A stretch of 64,000 bases of DNA from Orlajensenia sp037404875 (GCF_037404875.1 NZ_JBBELO010000007.1:1-64000); one strand, 5' to 3'. Shown: positions 15,096 through 24,215, counted from the first letter of the stretch. A program made the numbers and translations. Notes: generated by a model from the sequence alone, not told the origin.

Positions 15096-17909
15096 GTGGC
15101 TGCAAATCCACGTGTGCACGAGATCGCCAGCGAGCTCGGAGTAGACAGCAAGATCGCCCTCGACAAACTCAAGGAGATGGGCGAGTACGTCAAGGGGCCG
15201 TCCTCGAGCGTCGCCCCTCCCGTGGCGCGCCGTCTGAAGGCCGCCCTCGAGTCCGCCGGAGTGGCGCACAAGCAGGAGAGCGCTGCCAAGGCCGCCGCTC
15301 CCAAGGCGAGCCCCGCACCGCGTCCCGCCTCCGCCGCCCCGGCACCCTCCGCTCCCGCACCGGTGCCCTCGGCACCGCGTACGGTCGCCGAGCGTCAGGC
15401 CGAGGCCGAGCTGAAGGCTGCTGCAGAGGCAAAGGCTGCTGCAGAGGCGAAGGCCGCCGCTGCCGAGGCCAAGGCAGGCAACGCGACGGCTGAGGCCGCG
15501 CCCGCCGCCCCGTCCGACGGCCCTGCCACCTCCGCCACGACCACGGATGCCGTCGCCCCCTCGGGCGCCCCGCGTCCCGGCGGCCCCAAGCCCGGCGCCC
15601 CGCGCCCCGGCAACAACCCCTTCGCCTCCAACCAGGGCATGGGCCAGCGCCCCGCCAACATCCCGCGTCCGGGCAACAACCCGTTCGCGAGCGCCCAGGG
15701 CATGGGCCAGCGGCCCTCTCCCGGCAACATCCCGCGTCCGGCGGCACCCCGTCCCGGCGCTCCCCGCCCGGGTGGCCCCGGTCAGGGCAACCGCCCGAAC
15801 GGCTTCGGCCAGCGTCCCGGCGGCTTCCAGCGTCCCGGTGGTGCCGGTGCAGGCGGAGCCCGTCCCGGTTTCCAGCAGCGTCCCGGCGGTGCCGGTGGCG
15901 CCCCCGGTGCCGGTGGCTTCGGCGCCCCCCGTCCCGCGGGTGGCGGCGGCGGTCGTGGCCGCGGACCCGGCGGCGGTACCGCCGGTGCCTTCGGTCGTGG
16001 TGGCGGCAAGAGCAAGGCGCGCAAGTCGAAGCGTACGAAGCGGCAAGAGTTCGAGATGCGGGAGGCCCCGTCGCTCGGCGGCGTGAGCGTTCCCCGCGGC
16101 GACGGCACCACGTCCATCCGCCTGCGCCGTGGCGCCTCGATCTCGGACTTCGCCGACAAGATCAACGCGAACCCCGGTTCGCTCGTGACCGTGCTGTTCC
16201 ACCTCGGTGAGATGGCCACGGCGACCGAGTCGCTCGACGAGGCCACCTTCCAGGTGCTCGGCGAGGAGCTGGGCTACAAGATCCAGGTCGTCTCGCCCGA
16301 GGATGAGGACAAGGAGCTCCTCGAGGGCTTCGACATCGACCTCGAGCAGGAACTCGCCGACGAGAGCGACGAGGACCTCGAGATCCGTCCGCCGGTCGTC
16401 ACCGTCATGGGCCACGTCGACCACGGTAAGACGCGACTGCTCGACGCCATCCGCAACGCGAACGTCGTCGCGGGCGAGGCCGGCGGCATCACGCAGCACA
16501 TCGGTGCCTACCAGGTGTGGACCGAGCACGAGGGCCACGAGCGGGCCATCACGTTCATCGACACCCCGGGCCACGAGGCGTTCACCGCCATGCGTGCCCG
16601 TGGTGCGCAGGTCACCGACATCGCGATCCTCGTGGTCGCGGCCGATGACGGCATCATGCCGCAGACGATCGAGGCGCTGAACCACGCCCAGGCTGCAGGC
16701 GTGCCGGTCGTCGTGGCCGTGAACAAGATCGACAAGGAAGACGCCAACCCGCAGAAGGTGCGTCAGCAGTTGACCGAGTTCGGCCTGGTGGCCGAGGAGT
16801 ACGGCGGAGACGTCATGTTCGTCGACGTCTCGGCCCGCAACAACATCGGCATCCAGGACCTGCTCGACGCAGTGCTCCTGACCGCGGATGCCGGGCTCGA
16901 CCTGCGCGCCAACCCCAACAAGGATGCGCGCGGCGTGGCCATCGAGGCCAAGCTCGACAAGGGCCGCGGCGCCGTCGCGACCGTGCTCATCCAGTCCGGA
17001 ACGCTGCGCGTCGGCGACTCGATCGTCGCCGGCACGGCCTACGGACGTGTTCGCGCGATGGCCGACGAGAACGGCGACGCCGTCGAAGAGGCCTTCCCGG
17101 CACGTCCCGTGCAGGTGCAGGGTCTCTCGAGCGTGCCGCGCGCCGGTGACACCTTCCTCGTGACCGATGACGACCGTACGGCTCGTCAGATCGCCGAGAA
17201 GCGTGAAGCCGCCGAGCGCAACGCCCAGCTGGCCAAGGCCCGCAAGCGCATCAGCCTCGAGGACTTCACCCGCGCACTCGAAGAGGGCAAGGTCGAGTCG
17301 CTCAACCTCATCATCAAGGGTGATGTCTCCGGTGCCGTCGAGGCACTCGAGGAGTCGCTGCTCAAGATCGAGGTCGACGACAGCGTGCAGCTGCGCATCA
17401 TCCACCGCGGTGTGGGTGCGATCACGGAGTCCGACGTGAACCTCGCGACGATCGACAACGCGATCATCGTGGGCTTCAACGTGCGCCCCGACACGAAGGC
17501 TCGCGAGCGCGCCGCTCGTGAGGGCGTGGACGTGCGGTTCTACTCGGTCATCTACAACGCGATCGACGAGATCGAGGACTCCCTCAAGGGCATGCTCAAG
17601 CCGGAGTTCGAAGAGGTGCAGTCGGGCGTGGCCGAGATCCGCGAGGTGTTCCGTTCCTCCAAGTTCGGCAACATCGCGGGTGTCATCGTGCGGTCGGGAA
17701 CGATCACGCGCAACGCCAAGGCCCGCGTCATCCGCGATGGCGTGGTCGTCGGCGACAACCTCGCCATCGAGTCGCTGCGTCGCTTCAAGGACGACGTCAC
17801 CGAGGTGCGTACGGACTTCGAGGCCGGTATCGGTCTCGGCAAGTTCAACGACATCCAGATCGGCGACGAGATCGAGACGATCGAACTCAAGGAGAAGCCG
17901 CGGGTCTGA
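15096..17909 (+). CDS. infB: Translation initiation factor IF-2
   Basis: A 937-residue IF2. The N-terminal IF2_N motif (VHEIASELGVDSKIALDKL) is at residues 5-25, then an Ala/Lys/Glu region and a long Pro/Gly/Arg-rich linker with repeats of the type PRPGNNPFASxQGMGQRP (about residues 165-305). The GTPase domain has G1 GHVDHGKT at 439-446, DTPGHE and NKID, followed by the C-terminal domains that place fMet-tRNA on the ribosome. The GTG start is six to seven bases after AGGAGA. The long linker is usual for actinobacteria. Confidence 0.97.
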   Translation: MAANPRVHEIASELGVDSKIALDKLKEMGEYVKGPSSSVAPPVARRLKAALESAGVAHKQESAAKAAAPKASPAPRPASAAPAPSAPAPVPSAPRTVAERQAEAELKAAAEAKAAAEAKAAAAEAKAGNATAEAAPAAPSDGPATSATTTDAVAPSGAPRPGGPKPGAPRPGNNPFASNQGMGQRPANIPRPGNNPFASAQGMGQRPSPGNIPRPAAPRPGAPRPGGPGQGNRPNGFGQRPGGFQRPGGAGAGGARPGFQQRPGGAGGAPGAGGFGAPRPAGGGGGRGRGPGGGTAGAFGRGGGKSKARKSKRTKRQEFEMREAPSLGGVSVPRGDGTTSIRLRRGASISDFADKINANPGSLVTVLFHLGEMATATESLDEATFQVLGEELGYKIQVVSPEDEDKELLEGFDIDLEQELADESDEDLEIRPPVVTVMGHVDHGKTRLLDAIRNANVVAGEAGGITQHIGAYQVWTEHEGHERAITFIDTPGHEAFTAMRARGAQVTDIAILVVAADDGIMPQTIEALNHAQAAGVPVVVAVNKIDKEDANPQKVRQQLTEFGLVAEEYGGDVMFVDVSARNNIGIQDLLDAVLLTADAGLDLRANPNKDARGVAIEAKLDKGRGAVATVLIQSGTLRVGDSIVAGTAYGRVRAMADENGDAVEEAFPARPVQVQGLSSVPRAGDTFLVTDDDRTARQIAEKREAAERNAQLAKARKRISLEDFTRALEEGKVESLNLIIKGDVSGAVEALEESLLKIEVDDSVQLRIIHRGVGAITESDVNLATIDNAIIVGFNVRPDTKARERAAREGVDVRFYSVIYNAIDEIEDSLKGMLKPEFEEVQSGVAEIREVFRSSKFGNIAGVIVRSGTITRNAKARVIRDGVVVGDNLAIESLRRFKDDVTEVRTDFEAGIGLGKFNDIQIGDEIETIELKEKPRV

Positions 17910-17918
17910 TCCACTCGC

Positions 17919-17951
17919 GCGGGGGTTCGGACCGCTGGTCCGGGCCCCCGC
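17919..17951 (+). terminator. Hairpin between infB and rbfA
   Basis: GCGGGGGTTCGGACC pairs with GGTCCGGGCCCCCGC through a 3-base loop, with two G-U pairs. It follows the infB stop by nine bases and has no U-tract; it may attenuate or mark an RNA 3' end rather than fully terminate, since rbfA follows. Confidence 0.45.
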
Positions 17952-17978
17952 TCCGCTTCATCGTGAAAGGAGTGCATC

Positions 17979-18416
17979 ATGGCTGATCCCGCACGTGCCA
18001 GAAAGCTGGCCGATCGCATCAAGGTCATCATCGCCAAGCGACTCGAACGCGGCGTGCGCGATCCCCGCATGGGGTTCGTTACCATCACCGATGTTCAGGT
18101 GACGGGCGACCTGCAGCACGCGACCGTGTTCTACACGGTCTACGGAACGGATGAGGAGCGCGCCGACACGGCCGCGGCCCTCACCGCTGCCACCGGCATG
18201 CTGCGCTCGGAGGTCGGCAAGGGAATCACCGCCCGCCTGACCCCGAGCCTCGAGTTCCAGCTGGACGCGATCCCCGAGAACGCCCAGCACATCGAGGAGC
18301 TGCTGCGCGAGGCGCGCGAGCGCGACTCGGCCACGAGCGTGCTGGCCTCGACGGCCGAGTACGCCGGCGAGGCCGATCCGTACGTCAAGCCGCGCGAACT
18401 CGACGACGAGGAGTGA
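17979..18416 (+). CDS. rbfA: Ribosome-binding factor A
   Basis: A 145-residue RbfA that helps mature the 16S rRNA 5' end in the 30S subunit. The KH-like fold shows the family pattern RAxKLADRIKVIIAKRLERGVRDPR at the N-terminus and FQLDAIPENAQHIEELLREA at about residues 91-110. GAAAGGAG lies before the ATG. truB, normally next, is about 9.7 kb downstream. Confidence 0.95.
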   Translation: MADPARARKLADRIKVIIAKRLERGVRDPRMGFVTITDVQVTGDLQHATVFYTVYGTDEERADTAAALTAATGMLRSEVGKGITARLTPSLEFQLDAIPENAQHIEELLREARERDSATSVLASTAEYAGEADPYVKPRELDDEE

Positions 18417-18420
18417 ATGG

Positions 18421-18447
18421 GAAGGGCCCGCCGCCGGCGGGCCCTTC
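18421..18447. terminator. Bidirectional terminator between rbfA and tetR
   Basis: GAAGGGCCCGC pairs with GCGGGCCCTTC around a short GC loop, with the two convergent genes ending on either side, so one hairpin can serve both strands. Confidence 0.7.
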
Positions 18448-18448
18448 C

Positions 18449-19159
18449 TCATGTCCGCGCAGTGCTGGCCGTCTCCTCGACGTCGCTCCAGCGTCGTCCT
18501 GTGACGATCTCGTAGAGGCGACGCGCGAGCCAGTCCTCGTACTGCTCGGGCCCGAACCCGAAGGCCTCGACGAGCAGCCGGTGGGACTCCGCGTCGATCG
18601 CGACGGCGACGGATGCGACGAGCTCGTCCTCACCGACGTCATCGCGCAGCCACCCGCGCTCCGCGGCGATGGCGAGCGTCGAGCGCAGTGATCCCTGGAT
18701 CGAGTCCATCATCTGCCGCCAGCGCTCGGCGAGCTGCGCATCCGTCGCCGCGGCGACCCGCAGCGCCCGCCAGACGCCGCCGATCCGTTCGTTGAGGCCG
18801 CGCGAGACCCGCGCCGCGTGGCGCGCGAAGTCCTCCAGGCTCTCGGCGTCGCGGTAGCCGGCGCCGAAGTCGGTGTCGAGCAGGTTGGTCGTGCCCTCCG
18901 CCCCGAGCGAGGCGACTTCGACGCACGCCTGCAGCAGGGCGGCCTTCGGACCGTGCAGTTGCACCGTCTCGGGGGAGACCTGCGCAGCCTGGGCGATCTG
19001 CGCCATGGTCGTTCCGGCATACCCCTGCCGGGCGAACAGCTCCGACGCGGCGGAGATGACCCGTCGCCGGGTCTCGGCGGCCTGTTCCGTTCGCAGGGTG
19101 GAGGAGTAGCGGCGAGCGCCGCTGGCTCTCGGGGCTGCCCCTGATTTCGGCTCAGACAT
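18449..19159 (-). CDS. TetR-family transcriptional regulator
   Basis: A 236-residue repressor. The HTH region (residues about 25-70: RRRVISAASELFARQGYAGTTMAQIAQAAQVSPETV) is typical; the position usually occupied by Tyr in the recognition helix reads VQLHGPKAALL. The ligand-binding domain is not assignable. ATG 19159 is chosen because the longer frame would begin inside the operator. It is divergent from a glycosyltransferase gene over a perfect inverted repeat, so it probably controls that gene and itself. Confidence 0.88.
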   Translation of the reverse strand: MSEPKSGAAPRASGARRYSSTLRTEQAAETRRRVISAASELFARQGYAGTTMAQIAQAAQVSPETVQLHGPKAALLQACVEVASLGAEGTTNLLDTDFGAGYRDAESLEDFARHAARVSRGLNERIGGVWRALRVAAATDAQLAERWRQMMDSIQGSLRSTLAIAAERGWLRDDVGEDELVASVAVAIDAESHRLLVEAFGFGPEQYEDWLARRLYEIVTGRRWSDVEETASTART

Positions 19160-19171
19160 ATTGATTCCGGT

Positions 19172-19185
19172 TTCACTGTAGTGAA
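19172..19185. promoter_or_regulatory. Operator-like inverted repeat for TetR
   Basis: TTCACT-GT-AGTGAA is a perfect 6-bp inverted repeat in the 72-base divergent region between the tetR gene and the glycosyltransferase gene. Confidence 0.55.
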
Positions 19186-19231
19186 TGCTGCTCTGTGGCA
19201 TTCAACCACACCCGAACCCGAAAGAAGCGCC

Positions 19232-20563
19232 ATGTCATCCGTCATCCTCTGCGCCAGTCCCATGGACGGCCATATCGCCCCCATGCTCGGCGTCGCCGCC
19301 TTCCTGCGCGAGAACGGCCACCGCGTGCGATTCCTCACCGGTGCCCGCTATGAGAGCGCCGTTCGGCGCACGGGAGCCGAGTTCCTCGCCCTTCCTGCCG
19401 AATCCGACCTGACCGACGACGCCATCGAAGCCGGCCGCCAGCAGGACGGCGAGCGGGTCACCGGGCCGAAGGCCATGGCGCTCAACATCAAGCGCATCTT
19501 CCTCGACCCCGCGGCCGGGCAGTACCGCACCCTGCTCGCCGCGATCGCCGCCGAGCACACGGATGCGGTGCTCGCCGAGAACGCCTTCGTGGGCGCCGCG
19601 GCACTGGCCCTCAGCTCCGCCGAGGGCCGGCCCGCCGTCATCGCCTGCGGTGTCCTGCCGCTAGGCCTCTGCAGCGTCGACACCGCTCCCTTCGGCCTCG
19701 GCCTTCCCCCGCGCAGCGACCTCGTCGGCCGGCTGCGCAACCGTTTCCTGAACGCCGCGGCGCGGCACGTCATTCTGCGGGTTCCGCAGAAACAGGCCGA
19801 GCGCACGGTGCGGGAGCTCACCGGCAACCCGCTCGACGTGTTCTTCACCGACTGGACGCGCTACGCCGACCACTTCGCCCAGTTCACGGTGCCGGGCTTC
19901 GAGTACCCGCGCCGCGACCTCCCCTCCCACGTGCACTTCCTGGGGCCGGCCGCGCGACTCGCGCCCGCGGCCGCGGCCCTGCCCGACTGGTGGCACGAGC
20001 TCGACGGGTCACGGCCGGTGGTGCACGTGACGCAGGGCACCATCGCGAACGACGACCTGGACGAGCTCATCCTCCCGACCATCCGTGCCCTGGCGGACGA
20101 GGACGTCCTCGTCGTCGTCTCGACAGGAGGGCGCCCGGTCGAAGCGCTCGGGGTGCTGCCTGCCAATGTGCGGGCCGCGGAGTTCCTGCCCTACGACCGG
20201 CTGATGCCGCTCATCGACGTCTTCGTCTCCAACGGCGGCTACGGCGGCCTGCACTTCGCGCTCGAGCACGGCGTGCCGATCGTGGCGGCCGGCGACATCG
20301 AGGACAAGCTCGAGACGACGGCGCGCGTGGCGTGGTCGGGCGTGGGAGTGAACCTGAAGACGGGCACGCCCACGGATGCGGCGGTCGGCGCGGCGGTGCG
20401 CACGGTGCTGAACGATGGCAGCTACCGCCGTCACGCCGAGCGCATCCGCGACGAGATCGCCGCGTCGCAGGGAGTCGCCGGCATCGTCCCGCTCATCGAG
20501 CAGGGCCGGCGCCTGCCGTCCGAGGCCCGCGGCGGCGAACGGCGTCCGGCGCTGCACGGCTAA
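19232..20563 (+). CDS. GT1-family (UDP-glycosyltransferase/MGT-like) glycosyltransferase
   Basis: A 443-residue GT-B fold enzyme resembling macrolide and natural-product glycosyltransferases. The N-terminal domain begins with SSVILCASPMDGHIAPMLGVAAFLRENGH, containing the GH-P-L pattern for acceptor binding; the C-terminal donor domain has VHVTQGTIAN, LPYDRLMPLIDVFVSNGGYGG and HGVPIVAAGDIEDKLET. The start is ATG 19232. Placed opposite a TetR regulator, it fits an inducible detoxification or secondary-metabolite glycosylation role; substrate unknown. Confidence 0.85.
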   Translation: MSSVILCASPMDGHIAPMLGVAAFLRENGHRVRFLTGARYESAVRRTGAEFLALPAESDLTDDAIEAGRQQDGERVTGPKAMALNIKRIFLDPAAGQYRTLLAAIAAEHTDAVLAENAFVGAAALALSSAEGRPAVIACGVLPLGLCSVDTAPFGLGLPPRSDLVGRLRNRFLNAAARHVILRVPQKQAERTVRELTGNPLDVFFTDWTRYADHFAQFTVPGFEYPRRDLPSHVHFLGPAARLAPAAAALPDWWHELDGSRPVVHVTQGTIANDDLDELILPTIRALADEDVLVVVSTGGRPVEALGVLPANVRAAEFLPYDRLMPLIDVFVSNGGYGGLHFALEHGVPIVAAGDIEDKLETTARVAWSGVGVNLKTGTPTDAAVGAAVRTVLNDGSYRRHAERIRDEIAASQGVAGIVPLIEQGRRLPSEARGGERRPALHG

Positions 20564-20573
20564 GCCTCTCGAC

Positions 20574-21452
20574 TCAGGGCAGCACGTAGCCTCCGGTCGA
20601 TCGCACGGCCAGGCCGTCCAGGAGCAGGCCGTCCAGCGCCCGGGCGAGCTGGGCCGCGTCGCTCGAGAGCGAGGCGATCTCCGCATCCGTCACGGGCCGA
20701 TGCGCCGCCCGCAGCTCCCGCAGGATGCGGCCTCGCGCCTGGCGGTCGCTGCCCTCGTAGGCCTTCTGCACGCGCTTGCGCGGTCCGTCGTAGTCGGGGT
20801 ACCCAGCGGACCGCCAGGCGCAGGCGGCGGCGATCGGGCACTCGGCGCAGCGTGGGACGCGGGCCGTGCAGACGATCGCGCCGAGCTCCATCATGCCCGC
20901 GTTGAAGACGCGTGCCTCGACGTCGTCGGAGGGCAGCAGGCCGCGCATGTCATCCAGGTCGCGGCGACTCGGGGGAGCGGGGTGGGCGTGGCCGTGCACG
21001 GCCCGCGCGATCACCCGGCGGGTGTTCGTATCGACCACCGGATGCCGCCGACCGTAGGCGAAGACGGCGACCGCCCGGGCGGTGTAATCGCCGATGCCCG
21101 TCAACGCCAGCAACGCATCGACGTCGGCAGGCACCACGCCTGCGTGGCGTTCGACGATCTGCGCGGCCGCCTGGTGCAGCCAGAGCGCACGACGCGGGTA
21201 GCCCAGGCTCGACCACGCCCGAACGGCCTCTCCGGGCGGAACAGCGGCGAGGTCGGCCGGGGTCGGCCAGCGGCTCAGCCACGCCTCGAGGTGCGGGATG
21301 ACGCGGGCGACCGGGGTCTGCTGCAGCATGAACTCGCTCACGAGGGTTCCCCACGCGGTGAAGCCGGGCCGGCGCCACGGCAGGTCGCGCCCATGGGTGC
21401 GGAACCAGGCGGTGACCTCGGCGGGCCAGGCGAACGGAGCGGCGGAGGGCAT
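20574..21452 (-). CDS. mutY: A/G-specific adenine glycosylase
   Basis: A 292-residue MutY that removes adenine opposite 8-oxoguanine in DNA. It has SEFMLQQTPVARV with the catalytic Glu, the helix-hairpin-helix GIGDYTARAVAVFAYG, the catalytic Asp in VVDTNTRRV and the [4Fe-4S] ligands C-X6-C-X2-C-X5-C (CTARVPRCAECPIAAAC). The C-terminal NUDIX-like domain of E. coli MutY is absent, as usual in actinobacteria. ATG 21452 has TACGAT seven bases upstream; GTG 21470 is the alternative. Confidence 0.94.
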   Translation of the reverse strand: MPSAAPFAWPAEVTAWFRTHGRDLPWRRPGFTAWGTLVSEFMLQQTPVARVIPHLEAWLSRWPTPADLAAVPPGEAVRAWSSLGYPRRALWLHQAAAQIVERHAGVVPADVDALLALTGIGDYTARAVAVFAYGRRHPVVDTNTRRVIARAVHGHAHPAPPSRRDLDDMRGLLPSDDVEARVFNAGMMELGAIVCTARVPRCAECPIAAACAWRSAGYPDYDGPRKRVQKAYEGSDRQARGRILRELRAAHRPVTDAEIASLSSDAAQLARALDGLLLDGLAVRSTGGYVLP

Positions 21453-21459
21453 CCGTTCG

Positions 21460-21465
21460 ATCGTA
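21460..21465 (-). promoter_or_regulatory. -10 element (TACGAT) of mutY, leaderless layout
   Basis: TACGAT on the minus strand ends seven bases before ATG 21452. Confidence 0.45.
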
Positions 21466-21480
21466 GCCACCGGCTGGCCG

Positions 21481-22587
21481 TCATTGCGCCGCGGCGCCCT
21501 GGTGCTCCTCGGTCATCTTCCTCGCCGCCTCGACCGCGGCAGCCTGACCCGCATCGACGGCCTTCTTGCGCTCGCGGAAGCTCTCGTCGTACGGCACCTG
21601 CTCCGAGACCAGTCGCTCGGAACCCGTCATGCCCTTCTGGAACTTCTCCTTGGCGATCCAGCCGCCGAAGGCCTGCATGAGCGCCGCGAGCACGCGCCCG
21701 TACGGGGGCGACTTCTTCGGGTCGATCACGCCGAGCCGGGAGATGAGGTCGTCCTGCTGGCGTTCGCCGCCGATGACGAGCATGTCCCAGATGCCCTTCT
21801 CGGTCGCCGCCATCTCGTTCAGCTTCGGGCCGAGCTTCGGGGCCGCCGCGTTCAGCACGGATGCGCCACCGTCGTTGGCCTTGCGGGCGAACTCGGCGAC
21901 GCCATCCTTCAGGCGCTGCTTGACGGCGGCGCCTTCGGCCTTTGCCCCGGTCGTGGCGACGTTGGTGCTGAGCGCGGTGACGAGATTGATCGTGATGGCA
22001 ACACCCGCGATGGGTGGGAAGATCGCGCCACTGACGGCGCCGATCGCCCCGACGAGTGCGGGGATGAGGCCGACCAGGTCGCTCGGATCGAAATCGAGGG
22101 CGTCGATCTGCGACTGGGCATTGCCCTTGAAGGCGTCGACCGCCATGATCATCTCGGTCTTGGAGTCGGTCAGGTAGCCCATGGCCCTGGTCGTGGTCGC
22201 GGCGATATTGGCCATGACCTTCGCCGTCTCGTCATCGACCTTATCGGTGCCCTTGATGGAGTCCTCGGGCAGGTGCACGACGTTCGGGTCTCGGCCGGTG
22301 ATGGATTCCGCAGGCATCTGCATGGCGCCGTCCTCCTGACGTGAGACGACCGGCGGGGTTGAACCGATGAGTCGTTGCACGCCGGCGTTCCCGCATTCGC
22401 GCTGAAGTGCGGCGGTGGCCCGCAACCGCAGGACTGGATCGGAGCGCGTCAGGTGGGAGCGCAGCTGATCGGGTGTGCCCCGCCACGTGGCGCCCGCGCC
22501 GCCCTTCTCGACGGGGGCCTCGACCGATCGTTCCCTCACGGCCTGCTGGGCCAGTTCCTGCGCCGCGACGCCTTGCGCATCGTTCAC
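21481..22587 (-). CDS. Orphan protein with a DUF4157/contractile-injection-system-like LQR-GN motif
   Basis: A 368-residue protein of unknown function. Residues 61-75 read LQRECGNAGVQRLIG, close to the LQRxxGNxAVxRL motif common at the N-termini of DUF4157-type and extracellular contractile injection system (eCIS) associated proteins. The middle (about residues 165-210) is a hydrophobic, Gly/Ala/Ile-rich stretch that could insert in a membrane, and the C-terminal half is helical and charged (KEKFQKG, RERKKAVDAGQAAAVEAARKM). GTG 22587 has GGAGG upstream. No other injection-system gene is visible nearby. The function is inference only. Confidence 0.55.
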   Translation of the reverse strand: MNDAQGVAAQELAQQAVRERSVEAPVEKGGAGATWRGTPDQLRSHLTRSDPVLRLRATAALQRECGNAGVQRLIGSTPPVVSRQEDGAMQMPAESITGRDPNVVHLPEDSIKGTDKVDDETAKVMANIAATTTRAMGYLTDSKTEMIMAVDAFKGNAQSQIDALDFDPSDLVGLIPALVGAIGAVSGAIFPPIAGVAITINLVTALSTNVATTGAKAEGAAVKQRLKDGVAEFARKANDGGASVLNAAAPKLGPKLNEMAATEKGIWDMLVIGGERQQDDLISRLGVIDPKKSPPYGRVLAALMQAFGGWIAKEKFQKGMTGSERLVSEQVPYDESFRERKKAVDAGQAAAVEAARKMTEEHQGAAAQ

Positions 22588-22710
22588 GTCATCCGGCCTC
22601 CGCCCAACGCCGCCGAAGGCGTCGCTCCGACGCTACGTCGTGCGTGCGCGGCGAGCGTGCCTGCACGGGCGCGAAAGAGGCACACGCGGAATTCCCCTTA
22701 GGGCAGGTAC

Positions 22711-22716
22711 TAGGGT
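22711..22716 (+). promoter_or_regulatory. -10 element (TAGGGT) of the truncated kinase copy
   Basis: TAGGGT ends six bases before ATG 22723 and is identical, with its flanks, to the promoter of the intact copy at 24289. Confidence 0.5.
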
Positions 22717-22722
22717 CGCATC

Positions 22723-22806
22723 ATGGAACTGGTCGCCACTGACCATGTGCGCCTTCTCCGCGGCCTCGCCTTCAAAATCCTGCAGAGCTACGGCCGCGGA
22801 CGGGTA
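22723..22806 (+). pseudogene. Truncated copy of the P-loop kinase-like gene at 24301
   Basis: The first 28 codons (MELVATDHVRLLRGLAFKIL and following QSYGRGRV) match the start of the intact gene at 24301 (MELVATPRVRFLRGLADEIL, QNYGRGRV); the promoter and six-base spacer are also the same. Homology stops near 22806, before the Walker A motif, and the frame continues without recognisable content to about 22911. The copies differ at many sites in the coding part, so this is a diverged remnant rather than a fresh duplication. The rest of the 22807-22958 stretch holds nothing recognisable. Confidence 0.7.
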
Positions 22807-22958
22807 TGGAGCTGCGCAGTACCCGCTACCATCATCCCTCGACGACGTGGGGCCCGACGGTGGCAGCCACTGCCCACCAATCGTGAACCTATCGTGGTCT
22901 CAGCGGTTTGAAGCCTCCGCGGTGCCAGTTGGGTTGCTGCGCAGCGCGTTCAGCTTCG

Positions 22959-24215
22959 TCACACACCTTCGACGGCATGGACACTGACCGCTGGATCCTC
23001 ACGATTCGGAGGGGTTGTCATCGACGAAATGGATGTCGCGCGCACAGGAGTCGGCCTATCGATCTGCGCGCCAACACGGCTCGCTATCAACTTAGCGAGC
23101 CGATGGCTGGGTGATTCCACTAATCGCATAAACACCACAGCGAGCGCGAAGGACGACGTCACCGCAATCAAGACGACCAGGTACCAAGGGAGCACATGCA
23201 GGAGGTTGGCGCAAGCGATCAGCACCGGAACATGAATCAGGTACAGGCTGAATGAAATGCGTCCGAGCCAAGCGGGAAATGCGGAGGACAGAAGACGGAT
23301 GACCGGAGCCCACCGGGCCGCAATGGCGACGACACCGGCTGCGCCCAGTATTACCAGCGAGGAGATTACGTTCTGCAATTCGGGAAGCCCTAACAGGGCA
23401 CGCGCGGTGAGCCAGTGAGCGACGAGCATCGCGAGGGAGAGAATCGTGAGTGCGAGCCAAGCAAGATTACGTACCAAGCCCTGTCGTCGCGGAGTCGAAC
23501 GGGATCCGTCGCCCAGTAGAACCGTCAGGGCAACCCCGATTGCGAACGCAGGCAGGTAAACGAGCGGCATCACCGTGTATTCCAGCCCTAGCCAAACGAG
23601 GACAGGCATTGCCGCGACGGTGATCCAGGCGAAGCGGACGCTACGGTGAGCGATGAGCACGAACACTGGAAGCAACAATGAGAAGAGAATCTCCCAACGC
23701 AGCGACCACAGCGGGCTATTGAAGTCTGGAATTCCCGAGAAGAGATCGATGGCTTGAATCGGCATCTTCCAGTCGAAGGTCGGGTATGTGTAGAACTGGA
23801 CCCAGATGCTGGGGCTTCCGGTCCGAGATCGATGAAAGGCGAGTTCCAGCGCAAGCGCGAGCGCGACGGACGCTGCCGCTGGAAGATACAGCCTGACGAG
23901 CCGACTCGGATAGTAGGCTGCCCAGTCGAACGCAGGTCGTCGCTGCACCTGTTTCGTCAGAACGAAGCCACTGAGGACGAAGAAGATGAACACCGCCTCG
24001 TTTCCGGAAAAGAACAGCCGCAGCGGCGAAGTGAAAAGTGCCTCCCACATCGTGCCCTTCGGGGGCGTCAAGTTTCCCATCACGATGGCCGCGGCAGTCG
24101 GACTGACTAAAAGTGCGTGATACGCCACGACAACGACGGCCGACGCGCCGCGGAGCCCATCGAGGGAGGTCAGGCGCGTCGGAGCGGTGCCTTGAGGTGA
24201 AGGTGTTATGGCCAT
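22959..24215 (-). CDS. Acyltransferase 3 family membrane protein
   Basis: A 418-residue integral membrane O-acyltransferase with about ten membrane helices. It shows the family hallmarks LTSLDGLRGASAVVVVAYH near residue 15, with the catalytic His in the first helix, FFVLSGFVLTKQ near residue 80, and a terminal helix pair. Members acylate surface sugars or exported compounds. Base composition is visibly less GC-rich than the neighbours, with A/T-ending codons, which points to recent transfer. It lies between a truncated and an intact copy of the same gene. Confidence 0.88.
   Translation of the reverse strand: MAITPSPQGTAPTRLTSLDGLRGASAVVVVAYHALLVSPTAAAIVMGNLTPPKGTMWEALFTSPLRLFFSGNEAVFIFFVLSGFVLTKQVQRRPAFDWAAYYPSRLVRLYLPAAASVALALALELAFHRSRTGSPSIWVQFYTYPTFDWKMPIQAIDLFSGIPDFNSPLWSLRWEILFSLLLPVFVLIAHRSVRFAWITVAAMPVLVWLGLEYTVMPLVYLPAFAIGVALTVLLGDGSRSTPRRQGLVRNLAWLALTILSLAMLVAHWLTARALLGLPELQNVISSLVILGAAGVVAIAARWAPVIRLLSSAFPAWLGRISFSLYLIHVPVLIACANLLHVLPWYLVVLIAVTSSFALAVVFMRLVESPSHRLAKLIASRVGAQIDRPTPVRATSISSMTTPPNREDPAVSVHAVEGV

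Noticed and set aside
14985..17405. 806-residue open frame antisense to infB
   Set aside because: It is a low-complexity shadow caused by high-GC codon bias; the plus strand encodes a complete IF2.
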